A DNA stretch of 64,000 nt from Gallaecimonas pentaromativorans (lineage in GTDB: Bacteria > Pseudomonadota > Gammaproteobacteria > Enterobacterales > Gallaecimonadaceae): contig NZ_RJUL01000003.1 of assembly GCF_003751625.1 (NCBI RefSeq), positions 434,001 through 498,000 of the forward strand. The letters are read 5' to 3'. Under the pieces are notes generated by a model. That model was not told the origin of the DNA, did not search any database, and saw only the letters and a list, made by a program, of their open reading frames with translations. A program made the position numbers and the translations under genes. This document shows, one piece after another, positions 40,906 to 50,319 of this stretch (position 1 is the first letter of the stretch; each line of letters starts with the position of its first letter).

Positions 40906-42255
40906 ATGTCCCTGGTTCTTATTCTGCTGGCGATCATCGCCTTTATCGTGGTGGCTACCACCAAACTGAAGATGCACCCCTTCCTGGCGTTGCTGCTGGC
41001 TGCCTTTATCGCGGCCTTTGCCTACGGGCTGCCGGCGGCCAGCATTGCCAAGACGGTGTCCAGCGGTTTTGGCGGCATCCTTGGCTACATTGGCCTGGTG
41101 ATCGTGCTGGGCACCATCATCGGCGTGATCCTGGAAAAAAGCGGCGCCGCCATCACCATGGCCGACACCATCATCAAGCTTTTAGGAGAGCGCTTTCCGG
41201 GGCTGACTATGAGCCTTATCGGCTATCTGGTGTCTATCCCGGTGTTTTGCGACTCGGGCTTTGTCATTCTCAATTCCTTGAAAGAATCCCTGGCCAAGCG
41301 CCTTGAGGTGTCGAGCGTGGCCATGAGTGTGGCGCTGGCCACCGGCCTTTATGCCACCCACACATTTGTGCCGCCCACCCCTGGCCCCATCGCCGCCGCC
41401 GGTAACCTGGGGCTGGAGAGTAACCTGGGCTTGGTGATTGGTATCGGCCTGGTGGTGGCCGCCGTAGCGGCACTGGCCGGGCTCTTTTGGGCCAGCCGCT
41501 TTAAAAACGTAGAGCCAGACGGCAGCGAGCACGAGCTTAGCCACCAGGATTGGCAGGCCCTTCGCGCCTCTTACGGCAAGCTGCCCAGCGCCTGGCAGGC
41601 GTTCTCGCCCATTTTTGTGCCTATTTTGCTTATCTGCCTTGGCTCGGTGGCCAAGTTCCCCAGCCATCCTTTTGGTGAGGGCGGCCTGTTAACCCTCTTT
41701 AGTTTCCTCGGCGATCCGCTGCCAGCGCTGCTGATTGGCCTGCTGCTGGCCGTGCCGCTACTAAAAGGCGACAGCAAAGCCGAGGCCTTTGGCCACGCCA
41801 TTACCGAGGGCATCAAGGCCGCCGCGCCCATTTTGCTGATAACCGGTGCCGGCGGCGCCTTTGGCGCGGTATTAAAAGCCTCGCCCCTTGGCGATTACCT
41901 TGGCGCCACTCTCTCGGCTTGGGGCGTGGGTATATTGATGCCGTTCTTGGTGTCGGCAGCGCTCAAAACCGCTCAGGGCTCCTCTACCGTGGCGCTGGTC
42001 ACCACCTCGGCTTTGGTGGCGCCCATGCTGGCGCAGCTGGGGCTGGACAGTGAAATGGGCCGGGCGCTCACGGTGATGGCCATTGGCGCCGGCGCCATGA
42101 CGGTGTCTCACGCCAACGACAGCTTCTTCTGGGTGGTGTCGCAATTTAGCGGCATGAAGGTGGGCCTAGCCTATCGCGCCCAAACCATGGCCACCTTGGT
42201 GCAAGGGGTTACCGCCATGGTGCTGGTGTACTTACTGAGCCTGGTGCTGCTTTAA
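40906..42255 (+). CDS. GntP-family gluconate-type proton symporter
   Basis: A 449-residue inner-membrane protein with about 12-14 helices. LIGYLVSIPVFCDSGFVILNSL, HTFVPPTPGPIAAAGNLG, and near the end KTAQGSSTVALVTTSA with GAMTVSHANDSFFWVVSQF are diagnostic of the GntP/DsdX family, which imports gluconate, glycerate or D-serine with protons. The exact substrate is not set by sequence alone. No kinase gene adjoins. A 19-bp palindrome and a hairpin follow it. Confidence 0.92.
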   Translation: MSLVLILLAIIAFIVVATTKLKMHPFLALLLAAFIAAFAYGLPAASIAKTVSSGFGGILGYIGLVIVLGTIIGVILEKSGAAITMADTIIKLLGERFPGLTMSLIGYLVSIPVFCDSGFVILNSLKESLAKRLEVSSVAMSVALATGLYATHTFVPPTPGPIAAAGNLGLESNLGLVIGIGLVVAAVAALAGLFWASRFKNVEPDGSEHELSHQDWQALRASYGKLPSAWQAFSPIFVPILLICLGSVAKFPSHPFGEGGLLTLFSFLGDPLPALLIGLLLAVPLLKGDSKAEAFGHAITEGIKAAAPILLITGAGGAFGAVLKASPLGDYLGATLSAWGVGILMPFLVSAALKTAQGSSTVALVTTSALVAPMLAQLGLDSEMGRALTVMAIGAGAMTVSHANDSFFWVVSQFSGMKVGLAYRAQTMATLVQGVTAMVLVYLLSLVLL

Positions 42256-42262
42256 CTGGCTT

Positions 42263-42288
42263 GGGGCCAAGGCGCCGTCCTTGGCCCC
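42263..42288 (+). terminator. GC hairpin after the GntP gene
   Basis: GGGGCCAAGG-CGCCGT-CCTTGGCCCC, 8 bp after the stop. No T-run, and it abuts the palindrome at 42288. Confidence 0.5.
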
Positions 42289-42306
42289 TGCGACAATTTG
42301 TCGCAG
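42288..42306. promoter_or_regulatory. 19-bp perfect palindrome before the TonB receptor
   Basis: CTGCGACAA-T-TTGTCGCAG, 61 bp upstream of the receptor ATG. Its size and symmetry suit a dimeric repressor site. It does not resemble a Fur box. Confidence 0.45.
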
Positions 42307-42366
42307 TGACCCTACCCGCCCTGCCCTCTACAATCCGGCGCTGATTGCTTTAACAGCCCGGCCACA

Positions 42367-44388
42367 ATGACCAAACCCTACACTCAGCCTGCTCTTCTTG
42401 TTCTGTTATTAAGCTCTGTATTGCCTATTAAGAACGCCGTAGCTGCCGACAACGGCGACACCAGCTTTGCCATAGGTGAGCACCTGACCGTGACCGGCAA
42501 ACCCTTGGCTGACGCCGCTACCCTATTAGGTTCGGTAGACCGGCTAGGCCGCGACGTAGCCCAAAGCAGCGACAGCGACTACCCCTGGCAACTGGTAGGT
42601 CAGATGCCAGGGGTGATGCTTACCGACTTCAACCAGGGCACCACCAGCGGCAAGCTGTCTTTTCGCGGCTTTAACGGCGAAGGCGACATCAACGCCGTTA
42701 AGCTGCTGATAGACGGTATCCCCTCCAATTCCAACGATGGCAACATGCCCTACCTGGACATGATATTTCCCCTGGATCTGGAGGGCATAGAAGTGGTGCG
42801 CAGCACCAGCGACCCACGCTATGGCCTTTATAACATCGCCGGTAACGTCACCCTGCTGACCCGCTCCGGTGGCAACTATCTGGACGGTAGGCTTTCAGCA
42901 GGCAGCTTCGGGCGCCGCCAAGGCCAAGTGGCGCTGGGTCATGAAGCGGGACGCCTTAGCCAAAACTACAGTGCAGGCTACCTAAGCTCGGACGGCTATC
43001 GCGACCATTCGAGCCTCAGCCGAAAAGGCGTATCGGGCAAGTGGGCCCTGGCGGCCACCCACACCCTGACTCTGGGTGCCAGCGCCCGCCATTATGAGGC
43101 CAGGGCCGACGAAGCTGGCTATCTCACCGGCCCGGTAGCCGCCCGCACCCCGCGCGCCAGTAACAGCTACAACCAATACGACGGCGACAGCCGCACCATG
43201 AACCAGTTCAGCCTGAACCTGGACTGGGCATTGCCCAAAGGCCAGCTAAACGCCTTGAGCTGGCTGAATCAGCTCAGTGACGACCGCTATGTCACTTTTT
43301 CAGAAGGCAGTTCCCAGCAGCGGCGCTACACCCATGAAACGCACTACGGCGTGCGCGCCACCTACAATGTGGACCCACAGCTGGCGGCCTTTCATCGGCT
43401 GCACCTGGCGCTGGGAATAAGCACCGAGCAGCAAGACAATACCTCCGAGCGTTACCTGACGGTGGCCAGGGTGCCGACCAGCCAAACCCGCGATTGGCGC
43501 TATCACCTCAATGTCTCCGGGCTCTACGGCCAACTGATGATGGAGCCGGTGCGCTGGCTGCGCATTACCCCGGCTTGGCGATTAGACAGAGTGAGCGGCA
43601 GCTTGAGTAACCGCCTCACAGACAGCCGCGCCGATGCCAATGATTACGGCACCATCAGCCAGCCCAAGCTGTCGCTGGCGCTGCTGCCGCTGGATAACCT
43701 CACCTTCTTTGGCAACTGGGGCCGCACCTTTCAGATAGGGGTGGGCGCCGGCAGCTATCGCACCTCTCCCAGCCAGCCGGACTTGGCGCCCTCTATTAAC
43801 CAAGGGTGGGAACTGGGCATCAAATACCAGCCGACGCCAGATAGCTCGGTGCGCCTTAGTCGCTGGAACCAAACCGCCAGCGGCGAGTTGGAAGTCAAAC
43901 TCAACGACCCCAATGGCGACTACGCCAACCTCGGTAAAACCAAGCGCGACGGCATTGATTTACAAGGCACCTGGACCCCCAGTGAAGCACTGACACTGTG
44001 GGCCTCAGTGGCTTGGCAAGAGGCGGTGATCGTCACCCCAGACCCGGCCACGCCAGAACTGGCCGGTAACGACATCGACCACGTGCCGCATCGGCTGATA
44101 AGCGGCGGTGGCGATTACCAGCTAACGCCCAAGCTAAGCCTTTCAGCGAGTCTTCGTGCCCAGACCCGTTACTATCTCACCACCCGCAACAGCGAAGGCC
44201 ATTACGGCGCCTTTACCCTGCTTGACCTAAAGGCCCGCTATACCCTCAACAGCCACTGGGAGCTAGGCGCAGCCATCACTAACCTAACCAATGCCCACCA
44301 TGAGTACCTGTGGTGGGACAACAGCCAAAGCTTGCATAGCCCCGGCGACGAAAGGGCATTCACCCTGTCTGTGCGGGCCAGCTACTGA
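42367..44388 (+). CDS. TonB-dependent outer-membrane receptor (siderophore/metal type)
   Basis: A 673-residue receptor with signal peptide MTKPYTQPALLVLLLSSVLP...AVA. The plug contains YPWQLVGQMPGVMLTDFN, KLSFRGFNGEGDINAV, LLIDGIP and GIEVVRSTSDPRYGLYNIAGNV; barrel strands follow to the end FTLSVRASY. The length fits FecA/siderophore-type receptors rather than the larger carbohydrate ones. The PepSY gene starts in its stop codon (TGATG) and suggests ferric-siderophore use. No clear Fur box is present; a perfect palindrome at 42288 may be its operator. Confidence 0.9.
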   Translation: MTKPYTQPALLVLLLSSVLPIKNAVAADNGDTSFAIGEHLTVTGKPLADAATLLGSVDRLGRDVAQSSDSDYPWQLVGQMPGVMLTDFNQGTTSGKLSFRGFNGEGDINAVKLLIDGIPSNSNDGNMPYLDMIFPLDLEGIEVVRSTSDPRYGLYNIAGNVTLLTRSGGNYLDGRLSAGSFGRRQGQVALGHEAGRLSQNYSAGYLSSDGYRDHSSLSRKGVSGKWALAATHTLTLGASARHYEARADEAGYLTGPVAARTPRASNSYNQYDGDSRTMNQFSLNLDWALPKGQLNALSWLNQLSDDRYVTFSEGSSQQRRYTHETHYGVRATYNVDPQLAAFHRLHLALGISTEQQDNTSERYLTVARVPTSQTRDWRYHLNVSGLYGQLMMEPVRWLRITPAWRLDRVSGSLSNRLTDSRADANDYGTISQPKLSLALLPLDNLTFFGNWGRTFQIGVGAGSYRTSPSQPDLAPSINQGWELGIKYQPTPDSSVRLSRWNQTASGELEVKLNDPNGDYANLGKTKRDGIDLQGTWTPSEALTLWASVAWQEAVIVTPDPATPELAGNDIDHVPHRLISGGGDYQLTPKLSLSASLRAQTRYYLTTRNSEGHYGAFTLLDLKARYTLNSHWELGAAITNLTNAHHEYLWWDNSQSLHSPGDERAFTLSVRASY

Positions 44389-45488
44389 TGTCCTGGCGGG
44401 GGCTTTGTAAAAAACTGCATCTGTGGCTGGGGTTAACGGTGGGCACGGCACTCTTGGTGCTGGGGCTTTCCGGAGCGGCGCTGGTGTACTACGTGCCCTT
44501 AGACCGCTGGCTGCACCCGGCTATTGATACGCAACATGCCCAGCCGCCCAACTGGGATCGCGCCCTGGCTACCCTGCGCGCCCGCTTCCCAGACAAAACC
44601 GGCCCCTGGCGCCTAGAGGCCACCGGTGACGGCGGCGCCATTCCGGCCCGTTATTACCATCCCCCCGAAACCACCGGCCAAGGCTTTGCGCCGATGATGG
44701 TGTGGCTATCGCCCGACGGCAGCCAACTGCTGCGCCGCGATTACTGGGGCGATTACCTGGTGACCTGGCTTTATAACCTCCATTACCAGTTGCTATTGGG
44801 GGCCACCGGCAGTTGGGTGGTGGGCTGGTTGGGGCTGGCCAGTGCTCTACTGCTATTCAGCGGGCTTTACAGCTGGTGGCCCAAAGTTGGCCGCTGGCGC
44901 CGCCAGTTTCAGGTTAGCGCTGGCGCCCCGGCGCTACGCGCCCTGCTGGAGTGGCACCGGCTGATTGGCGTGTTAAGTGCGCTGCCGCTGTTATTGCTGT
45001 GCCTAACCGGCGCCGCCCTGGCCCTGCCCGGCCCCACCGCCACCTTGCTGGGCTGGACCTTGGGTACTCCGGCGGCCGCGCCAGTGCTGGCCAGCCAAAG
45101 CGGGCCGCCAGTTTTACCCAGCACGGCGCTGGCCGCCGCTCGCCAAGCCCTGCCCGGTGCGCGCCTGGCCTGGATAGAAACGCCGCCGCTCAGCGGCGGC
45201 AACTACCGGTTTCGGCTGCAACTGCCAGGTGACCCTTCCATGCGCTTTCCCCACAGCTATGTGACGGTACAAGGGCAAAGCGCTAAGGTGCTGGCGATCT
45301 TTGATGCCAGAGCCCAAGGCCCGGCCACCACCTTTAACAACTGGCTGCACCCGCTACATGACGGCAGCGCCGGGGGTTTTTGGCTGCGAAGCTTGTGGCT
45401 GCTGGCAGGCGCCGCGCCGCTGATGCTGTTTACCCTCGGCATAAGGCGCTGGCGGCTGCGTCGGCGCCGCTATGGCGAGGCTGTTTAG
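44388..45488 (+). CDS. PepSY-associated transmembrane protein
   Basis: A 366-residue inner-membrane protein of the PepSY_TM family with four helices: LHLWLGLTVGTALLVLGLSGAALVYY first, a pair around WLGLASALLLFSGLYSWWP and LPLLLLCLTGAALALPG, and one near the C-terminus, with periplasmic PepSY-like domains between. Members encoded beside TonB receptors help reduce or release iron from siderophores. Conserved His at HLWLG and WHRLIGVL may bind haem. The start is coupled to the receptor (TGATG). The end RRWRLRRRRYGEAV is strongly basic. Confidence 0.88.
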   Translation: MSWRGLCKKLHLWLGLTVGTALLVLGLSGAALVYYVPLDRWLHPAIDTQHAQPPNWDRALATLRARFPDKTGPWRLEATGDGGAIPARYYHPPETTGQGFAPMMVWLSPDGSQLLRRDYWGDYLVTWLYNLHYQLLLGATGSWVVGWLGLASALLLFSGLYSWWPKVGRWRRQFQVSAGAPALRALLEWHRLIGVLSALPLLLLCLTGAALALPGPTATLLGWTLGTPAAAPVLASQSGPPVLPSTALAAARQALPGARLAWIETPPLSGGNYRFRLQLPGDPSMRFPHSYVTVQGQSAKVLAIFDARAQGPATTFNNWLHPLHDGSAGGFWLRSLWLLAGAAPLMLFTLGIRRWRLRRRRYGEAV

Positions 45489-45751
45489 CCTCCGGCGCAC
45501 ATCGGCAAACGCCGGAAGCGGCCAGTCTCCTCATCTTGATTAAGCCTGGTACGGCTATATGCTCAAACGCACAGTGGCATTGGTTACTAATAGGCCCCCG
45601 TCACCTGCGAGGCTAATAGGTTGAGCCAATAAAACAGCCAATGCTAAATAAAGACACTTAGCCATGGGCAGCAACGCCAATGGCCGCTAGTATGTTCATA
45701 AACCAATACACAATTCAGACAAAATGCCGTTTGGTTGCAGGTTAAAGTCCA

Positions 45752-47041
45752 ATGCCGATCCCCGTTAAAACTGATTTAGCCAAGCTGGTTAACCAGCTGC
45801 TGGATACGGTTTTTGTCGTTGATGAAGCCGGTCATATCGTTTTTGCCAGCCAGTCTTGCAAGGCTCTGCTTGGCTACGGCCAGGAGGAGCTGGTTGGCAC
45901 CGCTATCCAGGCATTGATGCACCCCGAGGATATCGAGCGCACTTTAGCCGCGGCGCAACGGGTGATGGATGGCAAATCCCACACCGATTTTGAAAACCGC
46001 TACCTGCACAAAAATGGCCAGGCTGTCGATTTGCAATGGTCCGCCCGGTGGGCCAGCGAAGAAAAATTGCGGATTGCCGTCGCACGCGACATTACCGGCC
46101 TAAAAAATGCCCAGCGGTTTCGCGCCGCTCTTTACATGGTCACCCAGGCCGCGCACAGCGCCGACAACTTAAGCGCGCTATGCCAGGTCATAACAGAGGT
46201 GGTTACGCCATTACCCTGGATTGAACAGCTGCACATTCTGTTTTTTGATAAAAAATCGCAACGACTTTACCACCCTCTGGGCCCGGCCAGCACCGATGGT
46301 CCATTGCGACCGGGCACGGCCTTAGAGAAAGTGTTGGGCCAAGGCATTGCCATCAAGGCCAGGCGCCACCCCAACCTTCCGGCTCAGGGCCAGCTGCGCG
46401 CTGGCCCCAGCAACTGGTTGGCAGTGCCGCTGCTGCGCTCCCAAGAGGTGCTGGGGGCAGTGGTGTTGGAGTTTTCAGAAAAGGTTTCGGCAAACGCCCG
46501 TGAGCAACTGCAATTTCTGGCTAGCCAACTGGCAGCGACTCTGGAGCGCAAGCAAGCAGACGACCACCTGCGTTACCTTGCCCACCATGACGCGCTGACC
46601 GGCCTGGCCAACCGCGCTCGCTTCTACGAGCAACTGCAAAAGCACCTGACACAGCAACAGCCTCTGGCCTTGCTGTATCTGGATCTCGATGATTTCAAAG
46701 CTATTAACGACAACTTTGGTCACCACTGGGGTGACCAACTGCTGTGCGAAGTTGCCTGCCGGCTGCGCCAAAACGCCCCGGCCGATGCCGTGGTAGCTAG
46801 GATGGGCGGCGACGAATTCACCCTGTTAGTTCCGGGCCAATACAGCAACGAGAGCCTTGCAGTACAGCTTCGCTGCCTTAAAGCCGCTATGGCCCTGCCT
46901 TTTGATATAGGCGGTCAGCCGCTACGGGTAAGTTTCAGCTTGGGCTTTGCACTTTCCCCTCAACAAGGGGTGGAGCCGGAGCAACTGATGCGCCAAGCCG
47001 ACGGCGCCATGTACCGACAAAAACGCCAACGCCAGGCCTGA
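45752..47041 (+). CDS. PAS-GAF-GGDEF diguanylate cyclase
   Basis: A 429-residue soluble signalling protein. A PAS domain covers about 12-120 (LLDTVFVVDEAGHIVFASQS, GYGQEELVG), with a PAC-like tail; a GAF domain follows (about 130-265, NWLAVPLLRSQEVLGAVVLEF). The GGDEF domain starts HHDALTGLANRARF at 278 and has MGGDEF at 351-356. No RxxD inhibitory site lies five residues upstream, so product inhibition there is unlikely. It makes c-di-GMP in response to an unknown signal. 45489-45751 before it is non-coding. Confidence 0.92.
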   Translation: MPIPVKTDLAKLVNQLLDTVFVVDEAGHIVFASQSCKALLGYGQEELVGTAIQALMHPEDIERTLAAAQRVMDGKSHTDFENRYLHKNGQAVDLQWSARWASEEKLRIAVARDITGLKNAQRFRAALYMVTQAAHSADNLSALCQVITEVVTPLPWIEQLHILFFDKKSQRLYHPLGPASTDGPLRPGTALEKVLGQGIAIKARRHPNLPAQGQLRAGPSNWLAVPLLRSQEVLGAVVLEFSEKVSANAREQLQFLASQLAATLERKQADDHLRYLAHHDALTGLANRARFYEQLQKHLTQQQPLALLYLDLDDFKAINDNFGHHWGDQLLCEVACRLRQNAPADAVVARMGGDEFTLLVPGQYSNESLAVQLRCLKAAMALPFDIGGQPLRVSFSLGFALSPQQGVEPEQLMRQADGAMYRQKRQRQA

Positions 47042-47044
47042 TTG

Positions 47045-47069
47045 AAAAAAATGCGGGCACAAGCCCGCA
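47045..47069 (-). terminator. Terminator after the Pmp3-like gene
   Basis: GCGGGC-ACAA-GCCCGC with an A-run that reads as U-run on the minus strand, directly after the stop at 47072. Confidence 0.85.
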
Positions 47070-47071
47070 GT

Positions 47072-47230
47072 TCATTTACGGGCGATCACCCAAACGGCGT
47101 GAATAATGCCAGGAATATAGCCAAGGCAAGTCAGCAGAATATTGAGCCAAAATGCCAGCCCGATACCCACCTGAAGAAACACCCCCAAGGGCGGCAGGAT
47201 GATGGCAAAGATAATTCGTATCAAATCCAT
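47072..47230 (-). CDS. YqaE/Pmp3-family small membrane protein
   Basis: A 52-residue protein: MDLIRIIFAIILPPLGVFLQ, then GIGLAFWLNILLTCLGYIPG and IHAVWVIARK. This is the complete Pmp3/UPF0057 pattern: two helices with PPLGV and LTxxGYIPGxIHAxW. These hydrophobic peptides are linked to salt, cold and membrane-potential stress. A perfect GGAGG ribosome site lies six bases before the ATG at 47230. It is convergent with the diguanylate cyclase gene. 47231-47530 upstream is non-coding, with nothing further seen. Confidence 0.93.
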   Translation of the reverse strand: MDLIRIIFAIILPPLGVFLQVGIGLAFWLNILLTCLGYIPGIIHAVWVIARK

Positions 47231-47530
47231 GAATAGCCTCCTTTTTCGAGTTGCTTTCGTTTTACCAGCTTACCGCCCCCCTGACCCCCAAAGCCTTGGT
47301 TTTGTTCAGCAATAGCCCAGTTAGCATCGACCGTTAATGCGATTTATCCGCTAGAGATTGGCTTTAATGCCCTGATGAACACATTCAGAAATCCCTAGCA
47401 AGCTGCATTATTGTACAGCCCTGAATCATTTTACGAGTCGGCCCACCTTTGATAGAACAACCTATGCCCCGATGATTACATAGGGCTACGTAAAAGCATT
47501 TTTATTTCTCAAGAAAATAAGGATATTGGA

Positions 47531-47710
47531 ATGAAAAAAGCATTGCTCAAATTAACTGTCTTCATGGTAGCCATTATGGCCTCCAGCGCTTCTTTTGCCG
47601 CTGATACCCAAGCCGCCAAGGATAAACCGGCAAGCACTTACAGCGACAACTATGTTGAGTGCCTTCTGGAATTCAGCCCACCGCTGTGCCTCCGACTGAC
47701 CAGCAAGTAA
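47531..47710 (+). CDS. Small secreted hypothetical protein (59 aa)
   Basis: ATG 47531 follows AAGGATATTGGA. The signal peptide MKKALLKLTVFMVAIMASSASFA ends in a clear signal peptidase I site (SFA-AD). The mature part is about 36 residues with two Cys (VECLLEF, PLCLRL) that could pair in the periplasm. A terminator follows at once. I do not recognise the family; size and layout suggest a stress or envelope peptide. Confidence 0.65.
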   Translation: MKKALLKLTVFMVAIMASSASFAADTQAAKDKPASTYSDNYVECLLEFSPPLCLRLTSK

Positions 47711-47724
47711 GCTTAGGGCTGACG

Positions 47725-47752
47725 AAAACACCGGCAGAGCTGGTGTTTTTTT
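47725..47752 (+). terminator. Terminator after the small secreted protein
   Basis: AAAACACC-GGCAGAGCT-GGTGTTTTTTT, 15 bp past the stop. Confidence 0.85.
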
Positions 47753-48040
47753 ATACCTAATAGCAAGACTCTGGCGTCTTCATCACTTGGCGATTAAAAG
47801 GCAGATTGCCACCTGTAGTTGCACCGCGCTGGCCAGCACAAAGACAGCGGTGGCCACCAGCCCAAGCCTCGGCAGCTGGCCTCGCACCCACAGGCATCCT
47901 GTAAAAACAAACAGCTATAGATGCTTTATCGGACCGCAGCTATTGGTTAAGGTGAAATTCAGCTGCGTAACGTCGATGGAATAGGCAGGCACAGCGGCGA
48001 GCCTTGGAAGGGTTTGTGTTTACTGGGCTAGCTGAACAAA

Positions 48041-48862
48041 GGGACTTTATCAGCACAGTGGGAGCTGTAACCCAAGGGCGGTAGCGTGGGTGTTGGATGT
48101 GCCTGGCGGCACGGCTGATTGTTCGCGGGGGGCGCCCCGCCGACGCGGTACTTTTACTCGGCCCATCCCTGGGCCTCGCCCTAACGGGCCATCGTCGCAG
48201 TACGCCGATGTTCAAAATCGCTCCAGGCGATTTTGTGAGGGCAAAAGTCAGCAGGGCTGCCCACCCAAAACCCGGCCCCACGGTGACGAGGACCATCCTG
48301 GTTCCCGCCCTTCGGGCCATCGTCGCCAAGGCTTCGATGTTCAAAATCGCTCCAGGCGATTTTGTCGCTGCTCCTTCGCCTCTGGTCGTTCTCAGGACAT
48401 CGGTTCATACGCGCTCCCAGCACGTATTCGCCTGCATCTGGGCGGCCCCCTGCCATCCTGTCTCAGCTGCCCTTTCACTTCCGGCAACTCAGCGCTGCGC
48501 TTAACGGGGCGAAAGAGCCTCACCCCAGTAGGCATGGCAGACTATCAGATAGGAGTTGCGTCGTTCAGGTTTTTGGATGGGCATACAGTATATCCAGTCG
48601 AGGTTTGGCAATCTGGCACCTTTATCACGGACCCTTGGCTCATATATTCCGATAGGGTGTCTACAAGGTATTGATTAATATAAGTTAGTAATGAGGTCCG
48701 ACTTCAAGATAAGAAGCCGGTCCAATCAGCAAAAGAAGCTGGCTCGTTTTTGCGCAGCCGCTTGAGTGGGATTGACGCATTAGTCTTATAAAAGAACGAG
48801 TTGTAGTTGTTCGGAACAGTGGTCTAATGAGTGAAAACGAGCCGGCTTCATAACTATTGTTA
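48041..48862 (+). repeat. Composite repeat copy B, upstream boundary of cassette island 2
   Basis: The left part (48041-48090) repeats the 6.5-kb units (CAGTGGGAGCTGT...GGGCGGTAGCGT). Inside are two 128-bp-spaced copies of ATGTTCAAAATCGCTCCAGG, each after CGGGCCATCGTCGC. 48561-48755 equals 6944-7138; 48823-48862 equals 7205-7245. The arms AGAAGCTGGCTCGTTTTTGC and GTGAAAACGAGCCGGCTT are inverted. It ends CATAACTATTGTTATG, next to the cassette gene. The rest of 47753-48040 shows no gene. Confidence 0.85.
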
Positions 48863-48883
48863 TGTTTCACTATCGGAGTCTGC

Positions 48884-50203
48884 ATGGAACGGCTGACGGA
48901 TCTTGATGAGCTTGTGCTGCGCTGTAAGACGGAGACGGCACGGGGATATGTTTCTGATGCAGTAAATTGCTATAGGGGCGGTGCGTATCGCGCATGTATT
49001 GTGAGCACTTGGATTGCGGTTGTCTTTGACTTAATTGACAAGCTTCGTGAGCTTTCCATTTCTGGAAATGCGGTGGCAACAACAATTCTCAATCAGTTTG
49101 AGCAGTATCAAGCGCAAATATCCGCTGGAAACATGCAGGGAATTAAAAGCGCGTTAGAGTTTGAGAGGGAAATAATAACGACCGTCAAAGACCAGTTGCA
49201 GTTCTTTGATCAGCAGGAGCTAACTGATCTAATACGACTAAGAGAAGACAGGCATAGGTGCGCGCATCCCTCATTTCAGAAGGCGGGCCAGCCGTATAGA
49301 CCCTCTGCAGAGCAAGCACGGATGCACCTGAGAAATGCGGTAACGCATGTACTTTCACAGTCGCCCGTGCAGGGTAGATCGGCAATTGATGAAGTCATGG
49401 TTTTGGTCTCATCCAACTATTTTCCCAGCGATAGAACGCAAGCAAGAACTCACATCGAGCACAGCGCCGTGGCGCGTGCAACTGAGGGGCTTGTCAAAGG
49501 GGTGACAGATGCACTTTTCTTTAAGTATTTTGAGCCGAACCAGCCGCTGCTGTTTTCCCAAAATATTGTTGCAGCCCTGGGTGCTCTGCTAGATATCCAT
49601 CGTCCTGTTGTTGAGGCTCGGCTCGTTCAACATATGGCCAGGATATCAACAACCATAGATGATCATGGCTTCTTGGGTGTTGTTCTAATGGCGTTTGATC
49701 TCCCAGAGTTGTGGGAACTGTCCGGGCCGCCAGTAAGAAACAAAATACTGAACTTCATTACAGCCGGAGAAATCTCGCAAGTAATAGCCTTCCTAAAAGA
49801 CGCAAGTGAGAAACCGGAATTACATAATGCGGCAGTGGCTAGAATCAATGAGCTCGGCGTAGATCAGCTAAGTTCGGGAATCATAAATCACCATCTTGGT
49901 AGGTTGGCTATTCCGAAGGCCCTTGGTTATTACAGGTCTGTTGGCTCATGGAACAGCGCGAACGAAATATCAGAAAAACTTATTATCCCGCTATTTGAGC
50001 AGTTCACGCCGGAAGAAATTGACGAGGTACTAAGAATCCCTAGAGATCATCGGGCTGATCTCGTTGGCAGCACTGGATATATGAAGTTTATTCAGCGCCT
50101 ACATGGTGATCCGCGAATTTCCGAGGCGCAGCTGCGACAAAAGCTGAATGACTATGGTCTTGAGTTCTATGTCCGGCAGTTGGAGCGAGCGGGTGAAACA
50201 TAA
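48884..50203 (+). CDS. Cassette protein with N-terminal HEPN-like segment
   Basis: A 439-residue soluble, mostly helical protein from ATG 48884 (site TATCGGAG). The first ~130 residues (DAVNCYRGGAYRACIVSTWIAVVFDLIDKL and IRLREDRHRCAHPS) resemble HEPN-type folds; Arg123-x4-His128 fits the Rx4-6H motif of HEPN ribonucleases. The remaining 300 residues are helical repeats without a named domain. HEPN proteins are common in defence and toxin systems, so such a role is possible. Its stop starts attC-like site 3. Lower GC than the core. Confidence 0.7.
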   Translation: MERLTDLDELVLRCKTETARGYVSDAVNCYRGGAYRACIVSTWIAVVFDLIDKLRELSISGNAVATTILNQFEQYQAQISAGNMQGIKSALEFEREIITTVKDQLQFFDQQELTDLIRLREDRHRCAHPSFQKAGQPYRPSAEQARMHLRNAVTHVLSQSPVQGRSAIDEVMVLVSSNYFPSDRTQARTHIEHSAVARATEGLVKGVTDALFFKYFEPNQPLLFSQNIVAALGALLDIHRPVVEARLVQHMARISTTIDDHGFLGVVLMAFDLPELWELSGPPVRNKILNFITAGEISQVIAFLKDASEKPELHNAAVARINELGVDQLSSGIINHHLGRLAIPKALGYYRSVGSWNSANEISEKLIIPLFEQFTPEEIDEVLRIPRDHRADLVGSTGYMKFIQRLHGDPRISEAQLRQKLNDYGLEFYVRQLERAGET

Positions 50204-50261
50204 CCATTCGCTGCAGGCGCGACGGCCCTGACGGGCCGCGGCCTGAGCTCAAACGTTATGT
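50200..50261 (+). other. attC-like recombination site 3
   Basis: TAACCATTCG at 50201 and AAACGTTATGT at 50251. GCTGCAGGCGCGACGGCCC pairs with GGGCCGCGGCCTGAGC in a strong imperfect hairpin around CTGAC. It overlaps the stop of the upstream cassette gene, like sites 1 and 2. Confidence 0.85.
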
Positions 50262-50319
50262 TGCTTGCCGAATATTGTCCGTAAGTAAATCTAGCCGATT
50301 CAACAGGGAGTATCGTTAA

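Noticed and set aside
48090-48674. 194-codon frame in composite repeat B
   Set aside because: Its upstream part is repeat DNA not shared in frame with copy A. The last ~35 codons stay open in both copies, but that alone is too short to claim a gene.
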